Assembly (NCBI RefSeq): GCF_014023275.1
Contig: NZ_CP054698.1
Location: 5,293,001 to 5,357,000, forward strand
DNA: 64,000 nt
Direction of reading: 5' to 3'
Source of the DNA: Nostoc edaphicum CCNP1411
GTDB taxonomy: Bacteria > Cyanobacteriota > Cyanobacteriia > Cyanobacteriales > Nostocaceae
Part shown: positions 17,861 through 27,888 of the stretch, piece after piece
Numbering within the stretch: the stretch's first letter is position 1
Layout: each line of letters begins with the position of its first letter
Program-made: the position numbers and the translations under genes
The notes under the pieces: model-generated
Databases searched by the model: none
What the model was told of the DNA's origin: nothing
The model's input: only the letters and a program-made list of their open reading frames with translations

Positions 17861-20071
17861 ATGGGAATGAATCAGCAGCTAGGCAAGCGTTTTGTAAAGT
17901 TAATCTTTGAACTGAAACAATCGCTTAGTCGAGGACACAGAGAATTGATTACTGCGGCCAGCGTTGCAGCCTGCGTCCTACTTTTGCGCTCCATCGGATT
18001 ATTGCAATCTTTGGAGCTGGCAGCTTTGGATCAATTTTTTCACTTACGTCCAAATGAACCGCCAGAAGAACGTATTACGATTGTAGTGATTGATGAGGCC
18101 TATTTAGACGAAGTAGGTTCATGGCCGATTCCAGATGCGAAGATTGCCCTGTTGTTGCAAAAATTAAATGTCTACAAACCCCGTGCTATTGGCTTAGATA
18201 TCTACAGAAATTTGCCAGTACAGCCTGGCAATAAGGAACTGCGTAATGCTTATAAGTCAATGCCTAATTTGGTTGGGATTGAATTACTGGCAAATGACAA
18301 AAATAAAAGCATTGGAGTTTTACCTCCACCTGGGCTGAGTCGCCACCAAGTGGGTTTTAACAACGTACTGTATGACCCTGATGGGAAAGTACGTCGCAGC
18401 TTGTTATATTGGCATATCAATAATCAAGTACACGAAAGTTTTGCCCTGAAGCTGGCTTTATTATATTTAGAGTCAGAAGATATTACTCCTAGCAAAGCAA
18501 AAAGTAATCCTGAGTATTTGCAATTGGGTAAGGCAGCATTTACTCGTTTTGAGGGTAATGATGGTGCTTATATGGGAGCTAATGCTAGAGGCTACCAAAT
18601 TTTGACCAATTTTCCCAAACCCCAATGTCAAAGTTCATCTGGAGAATTTTGTAGTTTTCGCCAGGTATCGATGAGAGATGTACTGGCAGATAAAGTCCAA
18701 GAAAAGTTAATCAAAGATCGGATTATACTTATTGGCTCCACCGCACCCAGTCTCCAGGATTTTGTATTCATTCCTTACTCCAGCAGCCTAATGGGTACAG
18801 CAAAGCCTGTACCTGGTATTCAACTGCAAGCTTATTTTATTAGTGAGTTAATCTCTGCTGCTCTTGATGGAAGACCATTACTCAAAGTCTGGACTGACTT
18901 GGTGGAATACTTGTGGATTTTTGTCTGGTCTTATCTGGGAGCCGTAACGACATGGCGGATGCAAAATACAACTAGGAGCCTGCTTAGTATCTTAGTTTCT
19001 TGCTTTGTATTTACCCTAAGTGCATACGTTGCTTTTTTGCATGGTTGGTGGATACCACTCATTCCCTCACTGTTTTGCTTTGGCAGTTCAGCTATTTGGA
19101 TGATCAGTCATATTGCCCACATGCAGGAAGAGTGGAAACGTTCTAAGGAATTTTTACATCACGTCATTAACACGATTCCTGATCCAATTTTTGTGAAAAA
19201 TGAACAACACCAGTGGATTGTTTTAAATGAGGCATATTGTCGATTTATCGGTTATCCGAAGAAGTTATTAATTGAAAAGTCAGACTATGACTTTTTCTCT
19301 AAACATGAAGCTGATGTGTTTCGACAACAGGATGATCTGGTTTTTCGGACTCAGCAACCCCAGGAACATGAAGAAGAATTTACAAATGCAGATGGACAGA
19401 CTCATCAAATTGCCACTAAGCGATCGCTCCACAAAGACTCAGCTGGCAATTTCTTTTTAGTTGGGGTTATCCGAGATATTACTCAGCGCAAGCTGATGGA
19501 GGATCAGCTGAAGCGTACTGCTGCTGAACTATTCCGCTCTAACAATGAATTAAAACTCAAAGAAGACCACTTACGTTATTTAGCGTATCACGACCCCCTC
19601 ACTGGTTTATCCAATCGCAAATTTTTTGCTGAACAACTTTACGAGTCATTACATTGGGCGCAACACAACAACTTGTTGCTGGGACTGCTATTTATTGATC
19701 TAGATGGCTTTAAGCAAGTCAATGATACTCTGGGGCACGAGACGGGCGATCGCTTGTTAATGACTATCGCTGGAAGACTCAGCAACTCTTTACGTTCTAG
19801 TGATACAGTTTCTCGTTTGGGTGGCGATGAATTTACTGTGATTTTACGGGCAATTCCTAATGTTCAAATAGCTGCTAAAGTCGCTGAGAAAATTTTAAGC
19901 AGTATTACCAAGCCAATTGTCTTGGACGGCTATACAATCCGAGTCTCTGCCAGTATTGGCATTAGTGTTTACCCGTACAACAGTCAAGACAGTGAAACTT
20001 TGATGAAACAGGCAGATGCAGCAATGTACCGTGCCAAGCGTCTGGGTAAAAATCGCTACGAGTTTGCTTAA
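17861..20071 (+). CDS. CHASE2-PAS-GGDEF diguanylate cyclase
   Basis: A 736-residue membrane sensor. An N-terminal membrane helix (about 30-50) and a large extracytoplasmic CHASE2 domain (DEAYLDEVGSWPIPD, then a GLDIYRNLP strand) are followed by three membrane helices (about 345-425). Then come a PAS domain (INTIPDPIFVKNEQHQWIVL, about 432-540) and a GGDEF domain (DPLTGLSNRKFF, RLGGDEFTVIL). The GGDEF active site is intact, so it should make cyclic di-GMP. The I-site RxxD is not obvious. No EAL domain is attached; the nearest EAL protein is at 35488-36699. Confidence 0.92.
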   Translation: MGMNQQLGKRFVKLIFELKQSLSRGHRELITAASVAACVLLLRSIGLLQSLELAALDQFFHLRPNEPPEERITIVVIDEAYLDEVGSWPIPDAKIALLLQKLNVYKPRAIGLDIYRNLPVQPGNKELRNAYKSMPNLVGIELLANDKNKSIGVLPPPGLSRHQVGFNNVLYDPDGKVRRSLLYWHINNQVHESFALKLALLYLESEDITPSKAKSNPEYLQLGKAAFTRFEGNDGAYMGANARGYQILTNFPKPQCQSSSGEFCSFRQVSMRDVLADKVQEKLIKDRIILIGSTAPSLQDFVFIPYSSSLMGTAKPVPGIQLQAYFISELISAALDGRPLLKVWTDLVEYLWIFVWSYLGAVTTWRMQNTTRSLLSILVSCFVFTLSAYVAFLHGWWIPLIPSLFCFGSSAIWMISHIAHMQEEWKRSKEFLHHVINTIPDPIFVKNEQHQWIVLNEAYCRFIGYPKKLLIEKSDYDFFSKHEADVFRQQDDLVFRTQQPQEHEEEFTNADGQTHQIATKRSLHKDSAGNFFLVGVIRDITQRKLMEDQLKRTAAELFRSNNELKLKEDHLRYLAYHDPLTGLSNRKFFAEQLYESLHWAQHNNLLLGLLFIDLDGFKQVNDTLGHETGDRLLMTIAGRLSNSLRSSDTVSRLGGDEFTVILRAIPNVQIAAKVAEKILSSITKPIVLDGYTIRVSASIGISVYPYNSQDSETLMKQADAAMYRAKRLGKNRYEFA

Positions 20072-20814
20072 TTAGTCAAGAGTCAAGTCTCCAATTTATT
20101 TTCAATTTAGTTATAATTTTTACCTTCCAATTAGGAATGTGTATTAGAGATACGTCCAAAGCACTATCTTGAAAAAGTATGGGATATATGGTTGTTTAGG
20201 CAAGATATAGACCCAGTAAGGCTTTTTTGCCTGAAGACTAAACCCAAGAACATCGATGAGAAAGGAATTAGTCATCAGAGGTAATCAAAAAATAAATCTT
20301 TAGCGTAGCATTTTTTACATGTTTAAATATTACTTGTACTGTTTCGGTTTATAGCGATATTTCATAATTACATGGGTTGCAAAATCCTTACAATATAGGT
20401 ATTACGTTATTTTAACTTTACATATCTTCACTCTAAAAAAATCATAACTATACAATAAAATAAGTATTATTTAATATTTGTCTAAACCCTTGATTTAGCA
20501 AACATAGTGTTTATACTTAAGAAAATTAAGATTTTATTAAATAAATAGTGAATTGAGCAAAATGCTCACAGTCATTCATCAACATATCTAACTTTAGACT
20601 GATGTAAAAACAGCTTATTAAGAATACTACTTAAGTATAAAGACTATTTAATACCAGCTAATTAAGGTTAATCTATAAGCAAATACCATAATTACTTGTA
20701 CACCAACAGCAATAATTTAATAAAGTTAAAATATTTTTTTCAAAAACATCAGTAAATATACGAAAAACATAAAAGCACGTTTGAAATGAAAAACTAGTAA
20801 ATTTACTGACAGCT
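20072..20814. other. AT-rich gap without recognisable genes
   Basis: About 740 bases, strongly AT-rich, with many stops in all frames. One loose hairpin, AGGCAA at 20198-20203 with TTGCCT at 20227-20232. The AT-rich stretch just before 20815 probably carries the promoter of the small secreted-protein gene. Confidence 0.4.
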
Positions 20815-21051
20815 ATGAAAACTAACCTCCGAATCACAAAGTTTATAATCTTCTGTATAAGTGCTTACATACTAATACCTAAAATTGCTGCTTGCACAGG
20901 TATATTCAGTACTGCAAGTGCTAATACTTTTGGCACTACTAGTAACAAGACTTTAATCGCCCGCAAAGTCAATTCTCAAAATTCAAAAGACACGTATATT
21001 CCACCAAATTATGGTGGCCCCGACAGTCAGCATGGAAGCGGCACTCGCTGA
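20815..21051 (+). CDS. Small secreted protein with GGPDSQHGSGTR tail
   Basis: The 78 residues begin with a basic-hydrophobic signal peptide (ITKFIIFCISAYILI, probable cleavage near ASA, residues 36-38), then a variable stretch and a conserved-looking C-terminus PPNYGGPDSQHGSGTR. Similar tails, as I recall, end several small cyanobacterial exported proteins of unknown role. The ending HGSGTR resembles but is not the RGSGR pentapeptide of the PatS/HetN/PatX heterocyst inhibitors. The long AT-rich leader suggests separate regulation. Confidence 0.65.
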   Translation: MKTNLRITKFIIFCISAYILIPKIAACTGIFSTASANTFGTTSNKTLIARKVNSQNSKDTYIPPNYGGPDSQHGSGTR

Positions 21052-21252
21052 TGGCAATTTTGGATTTTAGATTCTGCTGAAGCAGTGTGATGAGGCAACT
21101 ATTGTCTTGAGCATCATATCCTTTAGTTGGAAATACCCCATCGCCCTTAGCATCAGAGTGGCTCAGGCTTCTGTCGTTAGTGTTTATATAGTCTTCTTAC
21201 TTTGGGAGAATTAGCGAGTTCTATACAGTTTAAGCGAGTCTAAGCGTACCTT

Positions 21253-21355
21253 ATACCAATTTGAAAAAAGAATGCGACAAATAGACCATTTGTAGAGACG
21301 CGATGAATCGCGTCTTTACCCAAGGATGTGTTGCAATCATTAATTGAATTGGTAT
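21253..21355. repeat. MITE-like element with ATACCAATT termini
   Basis: ATACCAATT at 21253-21261 is inverted as AATTGGTAT at 21347-21355, and an internal palindrome AGACGCGATGAATCGCGTCT lies at 21296-21315. About 103 bases, no coding capacity. It sits in the gap between the small secreted-protein gene and nadB. Confidence 0.65.
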
Positions 21356-21440
21356 TATCTTAAAGCTGTCTACGCACACCAGCGACCACAATAGAAGAGA
21401 TTACAAGCCTTCACTAGAAACCACATTCCGCGAACTTAAA

Positions 21441-23117
21441 TCAAGACAATAGTGGAGATTTCCACCAATGATCTGTTTGTACAAGTGTGTGAACTTGCCA
21501 ATTTGGGTCTGGTTGAGGATAATCTAAACGGTAGTGTCCGCCTCGGCTTTCGGTTCTAAAAGCAGCACTTTTGAGAATTAAATCAGCTACATCTAATAAA
21601 TTGCGGGTTTCTGCCCAAAGTCCCAATTGCCGTTCAACATCTGGTAGGTCAAAACTAGCTGGTTCTGCTGGACGTAAAGCAAGCAAGAATTGACTTAAAG
21701 GCAAGGCCGCGAAATCTTGCTGCCAAGATTCAATAGTAGCGATCGCACTTTCCAACTTTGATTGTTCCCGACAAATACCAGCACTTTCCCACACTAGACG
21801 TGGTAACTTCTCTCTGAGTGCTTCTAGCTGTGCTCGCTGGATCTGCCACTCACTGGCATCAGGACTAAATTTCCGTAATGGTAGCACTGGTGTTTCTGAC
21901 GGCAGCCCAATATTTTCCAACTCAATTTGGCCCATTTGGGCCCCAAACACAATACATTCCAACAGAGAATTACTAGCAAGGCGATTTGCCCCATGCACCC
22001 CCGTACTAGCAGTTTCACCCACTGCGTACAAACCAGGGATATTTGTGCGATTCATCAGATCCGCGACAATTCCACCCATCCAATAATGGGCAGCTGGTGC
22101 TACTGGAATTGGTTCATGGAAGACATCAACGCCCCAATGCTGACAAACTTTGATGATGTTGGGAAAGCGGTGACGAATCTTGTCGACGGGGATGGGGCGC
22201 ATATCCAACCAGACATGGGCAGTCGCCAAATCAAGGGCAGTACGTTGTAAATGGCTAAAAATTGCTCTACTGACCACATCTCTAGGTGCGAGTTCACCCG
22301 CAGGGTGGTAGTCAAAGGCAAAACGCCGCCCTTCATTATCGATGAGATGTGCCCCTTCGCCGCGTACAGCTTCGCTGATGAGAAAGCGATCGGCACCAGG
22401 TTTAGTAAGGGCAGTGGGGTGAAATTGGACAAATTCTAAATCACGGAGGATGGACCCAGCCCGATATGCGATCGCTACCCCATCACCTGTACTCACAGCC
22501 GGGTTAGTAGTTTGAGCAAATACCTGACCGCCACCACCAGTTGCCAGTACCACAGCACCAGCTCTTACCCATGTGACTCTACCTTGATAAAACAGGCTAA
22601 TTCCCTGACAGTGACCAGTTTCAGGTTCAATCCACAAACTCAAAGCCAAAGCTTGCTGAATGACTTGAATATTCTGGCGACGTAATACTTGGGTGGTGAG
22701 GGTGGTGGTAACTTCCCTCCCTGTGGTGTCCGCAGCGTGGAGTACACGGCGGCGAGAATGGGCGGCTTCTAAAGTTAAAGCCAAGGCTTGACCTTGACGG
22801 TCAAAAGCTACCCCCAAGTTAACTAGGGATTGAATACAGCTAGGGGCATGTTGGGCGAGAAATTCTACAGCGGTGCGATCGCATAAACCCGCACCCGCCT
22901 GGATCGTATCTTCAATATGCAGCGTCGGAGAATCTTCTGGGGCTACCGCTGCGGCAATGCCACCTTGTGCCCAATCACTGGCGGACAAAGCAACAGTTTC
23001 TTTGGTAATCAAGCCGACTCGCAAGGATTCTGGTAGACACAGCGCTGTATATAGTCCGGCGGCACCAGCACCGACTACTAAGACATCAAATTGGCTAGGA
23101 ATATCTATCTGAGACAA
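21441..23117 (-). CDS. nadB: L-aspartate oxidase NadB
   Basis: This 558-residue flavoprotein oxidises L-aspartate to iminoaspartate, the first step of de novo NAD synthesis. The FAD site VVGAGAAGLYTALCLP is at the N-terminus. GGIAAAV, REVTTTL and the active-site region RGEGAHLIDNEGRRF (about 240) and VHGANRLASNSLLE (about 360-373) follow, with a helical C-terminal domain. The start appears to be TTG at 23117, with no in-frame ATG nearby; the encoded N-terminus is nevertheless of the usual length. nadA/nadC are not in the window. Confidence 0.95.
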   Translation of the reverse strand: MSQIDIPSQFDVLVVGAGAAGLYTALCLPESLRVGLITKETVALSASDWAQGGIAAAVAPEDSPTLHIEDTIQAGAGLCDRTAVEFLAQHAPSCIQSLVNLGVAFDRQGQALALTLEAAHSRRRVLHAADTTGREVTTTLTTQVLRRQNIQVIQQALALSLWIEPETGHCQGISLFYQGRVTWVRAGAVVLATGGGGQVFAQTTNPAVSTGDGVAIAYRAGSILRDLEFVQFHPTALTKPGADRFLISEAVRGEGAHLIDNEGRRFAFDYHPAGELAPRDVVSRAIFSHLQRTALDLATAHVWLDMRPIPVDKIRHRFPNIIKVCQHWGVDVFHEPIPVAPAAHYWMGGIVADLMNRTNIPGLYAVGETASTGVHGANRLASNSLLECIVFGAQMGQIELENIGLPSETPVLPLRKFSPDASEWQIQRAQLEALREKLPRLVWESAGICREQSKLESAIATIESWQQDFAALPLSQFLLALRPAEPASFDLPDVERQLGLWAETRNLLDVADLILKSAAFRTESRGGHYRLDYPQPDPNWQVHTLVQTDHWWKSPLLS

Positions 23118-23260
23118 GGTAATGGGTAGGGGGAAGTGAGTATTTAGAAGTTAGGAGTTAGGAGTTTTGAATTTTTAACTCATAACTCCTAACTCCTATC
23201 ATGTCCCACTCCTTAGAATCAGAAGTGGGCTGCTATTTGCTACATGAACTGCATATACAG

Positions 23261-23689
23261 TTATCTGTAGATACCGTTGTTAAAGCGATCGTCTCCCTCA
23301 TTGAAGGCAGGCTCTAGTTCTGTCACAGTGAAATTATCCAAGTTGGCTTGCAGGGTTTGTTTTTGGCGATCGCTCAATCCTGGAAGATCCAATACATCCT
23401 CTACATTTTTGTAGGGAGCATTCGTGATGATTTTCTTAGCCAGGGTGGGATAAAGCCCTGGAAACTGTTGAAAAGCTCGGACGTTGGTATTATTCAAATC
23501 AATTTTTTTACCAAATTCCGTTGCTAGTTTAGCGTCTGCCCGATTCTGCCGCTCAATTGCCAGAACTGGGACTTGTGGAAAAGCAAAACTGTTGAAACTA
23601 GCAGCTTGGGCTATCTGAGTTGTTCCCAACCATACCCAGCAACCAAGTAACAAACTAAACACTGTTAATAAACGCGCCAATCCTTTCAC
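23261..23689 (-). CDS. psbU: Photosystem II extrinsic protein PsbU
   Basis: The 142-residue precursor has a Sec/Tat-type signal ([16 protein letters not shown]... ending AQAA near residue 30) and a mature helix-hairpin-helix protein: [20 protein letters not shown] and a second HhH ([14 protein letters not shown]). PsbU is a 12-kDa lumenal subunit that stabilises the oxygen-evolving cluster. Sequence and length match cyanobacterial PsbU well. It is strong evidence that the host is a cyanobacterium. Upstream lie STRR repeats and a possible structured region. Confidence 0.97.
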   Translation of the reverse strand: MKGLARLLTVFSLLLGCWVWLGTTQIAQAASFNSFAFPQVPVLAIERQNRADAKLATEFGKKIDLNNTNVRAFQQFPGLYPTLAKKIITNAPYKNVEDVLDLPGLSDRQKQTLQANLDNFTVTELEPAFNEGDDRFNNGIYR

Positions 23690-23741
23690 GATTTTCTACC
23701 TCTTTCCATCAAACAGCAATAAAAGTTTTAAGCTAACAGTG

Positions 23742-23777
23742 GTCATTAGTCATTAGTCATTAGTCATTAGTCATTAG
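23742..23777. repeat. STRR repeats (CATTAGT)
   Basis: Five consecutive CATTAGT heptamers, 50 bases upstream of psbU. Confidence 0.85.
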
Positions 23778-24010
23778 ACATACTCTGCGGGGAGTCGCTA
23801 ATGCGTCTACGTGAGAGCGCTAAGAACAAAGGATAAAGGACAAAGGACAAAAGCTGATAGCTTAATTAACACAGCAGTCATCAGAAACTAATATACAGCG
23901 TATTAATATCCACAATATTTACCGTTACTGGGTTTGACTGTAATTTTGCCAAAAATTTTCATCGAGAAAGAGTGCCCGCATAGCTGCAATAGTCTTCTAT
24001 CCATGATCCT

Positions 24011-24059
24011 GGTAGCATTCCCCGCTAGACGAAATCTTTTCGGGGTGGCTGATTCTACC
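24011..24059. other. Nested hairpin, possible small RNA
   Basis: GGTAG (24011-24015) pairs with CTACC (24055-24059), and inside it CCCCG (24020-24024) with CGGGG (24041-24045). The gap 23778-24392 holds no gene. The surrounding 23950-24110 is GC-richer than its flanks. No RNA family recognised. Confidence 0.3.
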
Positions 24060-24182
24060 TGCCAAGCAGACACAAAACCGTCAGATATCTAATACCGAAA
24101 ACCCTAGTAAGAAGGCTTGATGGTGATGAACTGTTATGTAATATTTCTTAACCAATTAATTATCTACAGCCTCATTCTTGAT

Positions 24183-24229
24183 GTGCAGTAGTAGTCCGTC
24201 AAAATGAATTTGACAGACTACTACTGCAC
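24183..24229. repeat. Near-perfect 21-bp inverted repeat
   Basis: GTGCAGTAGTAGTCCGTCAA at 24183 is inverted at the right end (TTGACAGACTACTACTGCAC) with one mismatch and a five-base centre. No T run follows. It may be a MITE remnant or a strong hairpin in the gap between the DUF3120 gene and psbU. Confidence 0.6.
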
Positions 24230-24392
24230 GACGGAAATAAACCACCAATTCCCAATCAACAAAACCCTTACGCTGTCTTCATTTTTAATTTTTAATTTTT
24301 AATTTTTAATTCCGCTTTGCGGTACTAGTAGACTGGGCTGGAAAAAGTTTCGGTAAGAGAAGGCACACGATGATTACAACCTCCAGCCTTTT

Positions 24393-25172
24393 TCACGCTG
24401 CGATCGCAGCTAACAAAAATAGGCTGTCTACCAAAATTGTGCTTAAAACTGCGCCACCAAAGGCATACCAGTGTCTTTGATTTCGACCTAAAGCTAAAAT
24501 CCCGACTGTTAGTAGCACTAAGGCAAGAATTATTGCCCAACTTTGTCCCCAGGGTGTTTGTACTTGCATGAGGGCATTTTGTAAGATTTGCGGTGCGCCA
24601 TCTGCATCTACTCTCATAATTTGCCGCCAATAGGGCATCAAATCTACTAGATAAAAATATACATCTGTTAAAGCTGTACCGAGTAAAGAACCTAAATAAA
24701 ACCAGCTACCCACCTTGCCCCAATTCTTCATTAGACACCAGCAAGCAAACGGTAAACCTATAGATTCCACTGGCAGATGCCATAAAGGTTCCCAACGTAA
24801 CCAGCCCCAGTAAATCGCTCCTGCTAACCAACTCCCGCTAAATCCTAAGAGTAAATCTCCCCAGACGTAGGTTGCAGGACGTGACATTAAGCTAAAACTT
24901 AGCCACACCCAAAATGCTGTAAGCGCTAAACTCAGATTTGGTAGCGATCGCACTATTGGCGCTTCTATAAATACTGGCACTGATACCAAAAACACTGCCG
25001 CCGCAAACACTAGCCAAGTTTGTCGCTCAGAAATAGATAAGGGGAGAGAAGGAGACAAGGAAAGTGTAGATTCCAATTGCCTGATGCCATTCTGCCCAGT
25101 GTCAGCTAAATTCAACTCGGTATCAATAGAAGGGGTGGAAGCAGTGTAGGAGGACAGTGTATTATTAATCAA
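24393..25172 (-). CDS. DUF3120 family membrane protein
   Basis: The protein has 259 residues and about six to seven hydrophobic helices starting near residue 50 (WLVFAAAVFLVSVPVFIEA). I recognise the cyanobacterial DUF3120 pattern: PIVRSLPNLSLALTAFW, GDLLLGFSGSWLAGAIYWGW and LRWEPLWHLPVESIGLPFA. No function has been established. The first 45 residues are variable and polar. The annotated start is a TTG at 25172, and a shorter protein is possible. Divergent from uppP, sharing the promoter gap 25173-25368. Confidence 0.82.
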   Translation of the reverse strand: MINNTLSSYTASTPSIDTELNLADTGQNGIRQLESTLSLSPSLPLSISERQTWLVFAAAVFLVSVPVFIEAPIVRSLPNLSLALTAFWVWLSFSLMSRPATYVWGDLLLGFSGSWLAGAIYWGWLRWEPLWHLPVESIGLPFACWCLMKNWGKVGSWFYLGSLLGTALTDVYFYLVDLMPYWRQIMRVDADGAPQILQNALMQVQTPWGQSWAIILALVLLTVGILALGRNQRHWYAFGGAVLSTILVDSLFLLAAIAA

Positions 25173-25368
25173 AGTTTTTAATATTTGTTACTAAACTTTA
25201 TCTTATTTAAGATATCACATTTTAAAATCCCCCCCTGGGGCATTTTGATTTTATCTGAATTTTGTGAGTCAAGGAAAAATCGATGTTTTCTTTAACTCTT
25301 ATCCTGGTAAGTTCTCCAGGTAGATGTTTTTGTAATTGGTTATAAAGAAAGCGATCGCAGGTAAACTA

Positions 25369-26331
25369 ATGGCTTTATCAAAACGTCAATGGTTTGTGGT
25401 TCTAAGTGCAGTATCTTTCACTTTCTCAGTGGTAGTATTTCCACTGGAAGTTCTAAGTGCCCTACCGAATCAAGCAGAAAGTGGGGTGCAACAAATGAAT
25501 ATTTTGCAAGCTATTGTTTTAGGCTTCGTGCAAGGAATGACTGAATTTCTGCCAATTAGTAGCACAGCACATTTAAAAGTCGTGCCTGTGGCTATTGGTT
25601 GGGGTGATCCGGGAGTAGCTTTTACCGCGATCATTCAGCTTGGTAGTATTGCAGCCGTGCTGTGGTATTTCTGGGGAGATTTGACACGAATTCTTAAGGG
25701 AGCGACCAAAGCGATCGCCCTTAAAGACTACAATGATTACGACTTTCGTCTGTTCTTGGGGATTGTTTTAGGAACGATACCAATCATCTTCTTTGGACTT
25801 TTGATTAAGAACTTGATCCCAGACTTTGATAATTCACCCATCAGGAGTTTAAGGGCGATCGCAATTGCTTCCATATTGATGTCGCTGTTGCTGGGGTTAG
25901 CCGAACAACTAGGTAAGCGTCAACGGGACTTTGAAAACTTGACGATGAGAGACGGCGTTTTGATGGGTTTAGCCCAAGCTTTGGCATTAATCCCTGGCGT
26001 TTCTCGTTCAGGTTCCACTCTCACAGGGGGGCTATTTATGGGATTACAACGGGAAACAGCAGCAAGATTTTCCTTTTTGCTGGGCATTCCCGCCATTACC
26101 CTAGCGGGCTTAGTCTCCTTAAAAGATGTTGTGGAAGCAGGATTAAGCAGTGCAGCAATAGTTCCCTTAGTTGCGGGAGTGATTTCTGCCGCCATCTTCT
26201 CATATATAGCGATCGCTGGGTTGCTGCGCTTCCTCAAAACCCAAAGCACCTGGGTATTTATTTGGTATCGATTGGTATTTGGGGTAGCAATCTTGGGTGC
26301 GATCGGTACAGGATTTTTGCAGAATAGTTAA
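25369..26331 (+). CDS. uppP: Undecaprenyl-diphosphate phosphatase UppP (BacA)
   Basis: About 320 residues from the ATG at 25369, preceded by AGG; a TTG eleven codons upstream is less likely. This membrane enzyme recycles undecaprenyl diphosphate to the monophosphate for peptidoglycan and other glycan synthesis. Diagnostic motifs are GFVQGMTEFLPISSTAHL near the N-terminus and PGVSRSGSTLTGGLFMGL about residues 212-229. There are seven to eight membrane helices. The N-terminal extension of about 40 residues before the usual start is a hydrophobic signal-like segment common in cyanobacterial copies. Confidence 0.95.
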   Translation: MALSKRQWFVVLSAVSFTFSVVVFPLEVLSALPNQAESGVQQMNILQAIVLGFVQGMTEFLPISSTAHLKVVPVAIGWGDPGVAFTAIIQLGSIAAVLWYFWGDLTRILKGATKAIALKDYNDYDFRLFLGIVLGTIPIIFFGLLIKNLIPDFDNSPIRSLRAIAIASILMSLLLGLAEQLGKRQRDFENLTMRDGVLMGLAQALALIPGVSRSGSTLTGGLFMGLQRETAARFSFLLGIPAITLAGLVSLKDVVEAGLSSAAIVPLVAGVISAAIFSYIAIAGLLRFLKTQSTWVFIWYRLVFGVAILGAIGTGFLQNS

Positions 26332-26479
26332 TAGTCATTTGTCATTTGTCATCTGTCATTCGTCATTCGTCATTAGTCATTTGTCCAAACTAAATGACTA
26401 ATGCCCCATGCCCAATGCCCCATGCCCAATGCCCAATGCCCAATGCCCCATGCCCAATGCCCAATGCCCCATAGCCCAT
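26332..26479. repeat. Long STRR block
   Basis: TTTGTCAT-type units (26336-26385) are followed by a dozen CCCAATG/CCCCATG units (26400-26475) reaching the start codon of the next gene. The repeats form the whole leader of the radical SAM gene. Confidence 0.85.
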
Positions 26480-27803
26480 GAATACAATTAATCCTGCCCG
26501 AATTACTAAGGTTCTTCCAGACTCAATAGCCGCAGAGATTGGCTTTGAAGCCGGGGATGCGATCGTTGCTATCAATGGTACACGTCCCCGCGATTTAATT
26601 GATTATCAGTTTTTGTGTGCAGATGAAATCTTGGAACTAGAAGTTTTAGACGCTGCTGGTAAAACTCATAGTCTGGAAATCGAAAAAGATTACGACCAAG
26701 ACTTGGGGCTAGAATTTGAAACAGCGCTATTTGATGGCTTAATTCAATGCAATAACCGCTGTCCATTTTGCTTTATCGACCAACAACCACCAGGTAAGCG
26801 CACTAGCTTATACTTTAAAGACGACGATTACCGCCTAAGCTTTTTGTACGGTTCTTATCTTACCCTCACCAATTTGCCAGAAAGAGAATGGCAGCGGATT
26901 GAACAAATGCGTTTGTCTCCGTTGTATGTTTCTGTTCATGCCACTGAACCTGAAGTTAGAATTAGACTGCTAAAAAATCAGCGTGCGGGACAAATCTTAG
27001 AACAACTCAAGTGGTTTAAAAAAAGGCGGCTACAAATCCATGCTCAAGTAGTTGTTTGTCCTGGTATTAATGATGGTAAACATCTGGAGCAAACTCTCAA
27101 AGATTTAGCGTCCTTTCATACTGGTGAAGTGCCTGCGGTGGCATCAGTAGCAGTTGTGCCAGTCGGGTTGACACGGTTCCGTCCCCAAGCAGACGAACTC
27201 ACACCCGTAACTAGAGAAAAAGCCAAAGAAGTGATTTCTCAAGTCAAAATACTCTCGCAGCAATTTCGCCAAAAATTTGGTTCCAGCATTGCTTGGTTAG
27301 CCGATGAGTGGTTTTTGATTGCAGGTGAGGAATTGCCAAGCGAATCTGAGTATGAAGAATATCCTCAAATTGATAACGGTGTTGGTTCTATTCAATTGTT
27401 TATTAAACAATTTGCAGCCGCCGCAACAGAATTACTACCGCCAAAAGTTTATCCTCAGAGAAAATTAACTTGGGTAGTAGGCAACGCAGTAGAAAACGCA
27501 TTTCAACCTATCTTGAAACGTTTAAATTCTGTTGAAGGTTTAGAAGTAAATATGCGTGCTTTATGCAGTGATTATTGGGGACAAAATATCACTGTTACAG
27601 GTTTACTAACCGGTCATGATTTGCTGTTGAACTTACAAGGGCAAGATTTGGGAGAAGGAATTTTACTGCCAAATGTAATGCTCAAACATGGTGAATTGGT
27701 ATTTTTAGATGATATGAGTATTGAAGAATTAGCCCGCAAATTAGATACAAAAATCTTACCAGTAGCAGGAGTTGAAGATTTAATCAATACCTGTATTCTT
27801 TAA
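26478..27803 (+). CDS. TIGR03279 family radical SAM/DUF512 protein
   Basis: The 441-residue protein starts with a PDZ-like segment (about 1-65: ITKVLPDSIAAEIGFEAGDA), then an unusual iron-sulphur motif CNNRCPFCFIDQQPPGKR (about 91-108) and DDDYRLSFLYGSYLTLTN. A DUF512 domain makes the C-terminal half. This is the conserved cyanobacterial FeS oxidoreductase family, of unknown substrate. The radical SAM cysteines C-x3-C-x2-C are intact. The ATG immediately abuts STRR repeats. Confidence 0.9.
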   Translation: MNTINPARITKVLPDSIAAEIGFEAGDAIVAINGTRPRDLIDYQFLCADEILELEVLDAAGKTHSLEIEKDYDQDLGLEFETALFDGLIQCNNRCPFCFIDQQPPGKRTSLYFKDDDYRLSFLYGSYLTLTNLPEREWQRIEQMRLSPLYVSVHATEPEVRIRLLKNQRAGQILEQLKWFKKRRLQIHAQVVVCPGINDGKHLEQTLKDLASFHTGEVPAVASVAVVPVGLTRFRPQADELTPVTREKAKEVISQVKILSQQFRQKFGSSIAWLADEWFLIAGEELPSESEYEEYPQIDNGVGSIQLFIKQFAAAATELLPPKVYPQRKLTWVVGNAVENAFQPILKRLNSVEGLEVNMRALCSDYWGQNITVTGLLTGHDLLLNLQGQDLGEGILLPNVMLKHGELVFLDDMSIEELARKLDTKILPVAGVEDLINTCIL

Positions 27804-27843
27804 ACTGGATTTTGTTAACTCTTTAGTCTAGACAATTTATCTA

Positions 27844-27888
27844 CGTTCTGCAAGACCTTCTTGCTTAGTGCTTTGGAGAACGCATTTT
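27844..27888 (+). terminator. Candidate terminator after radical SAM gene
   Basis: CGTTCT (27844-27849) pairs with AGAACG (27877-27882), with an inner stem GCAAG/CTTGC (27850-27864), followed by CATTTTT. It lies 40 bases beyond the stop codon. Confidence 0.5.

Noticed and set aside
20815..21051. PatS/PatX heterocyst inhibitor gene
   Set aside because: The tail lacks the RGSGR or HRGERGSGR sequence; only HGSGTR is present.
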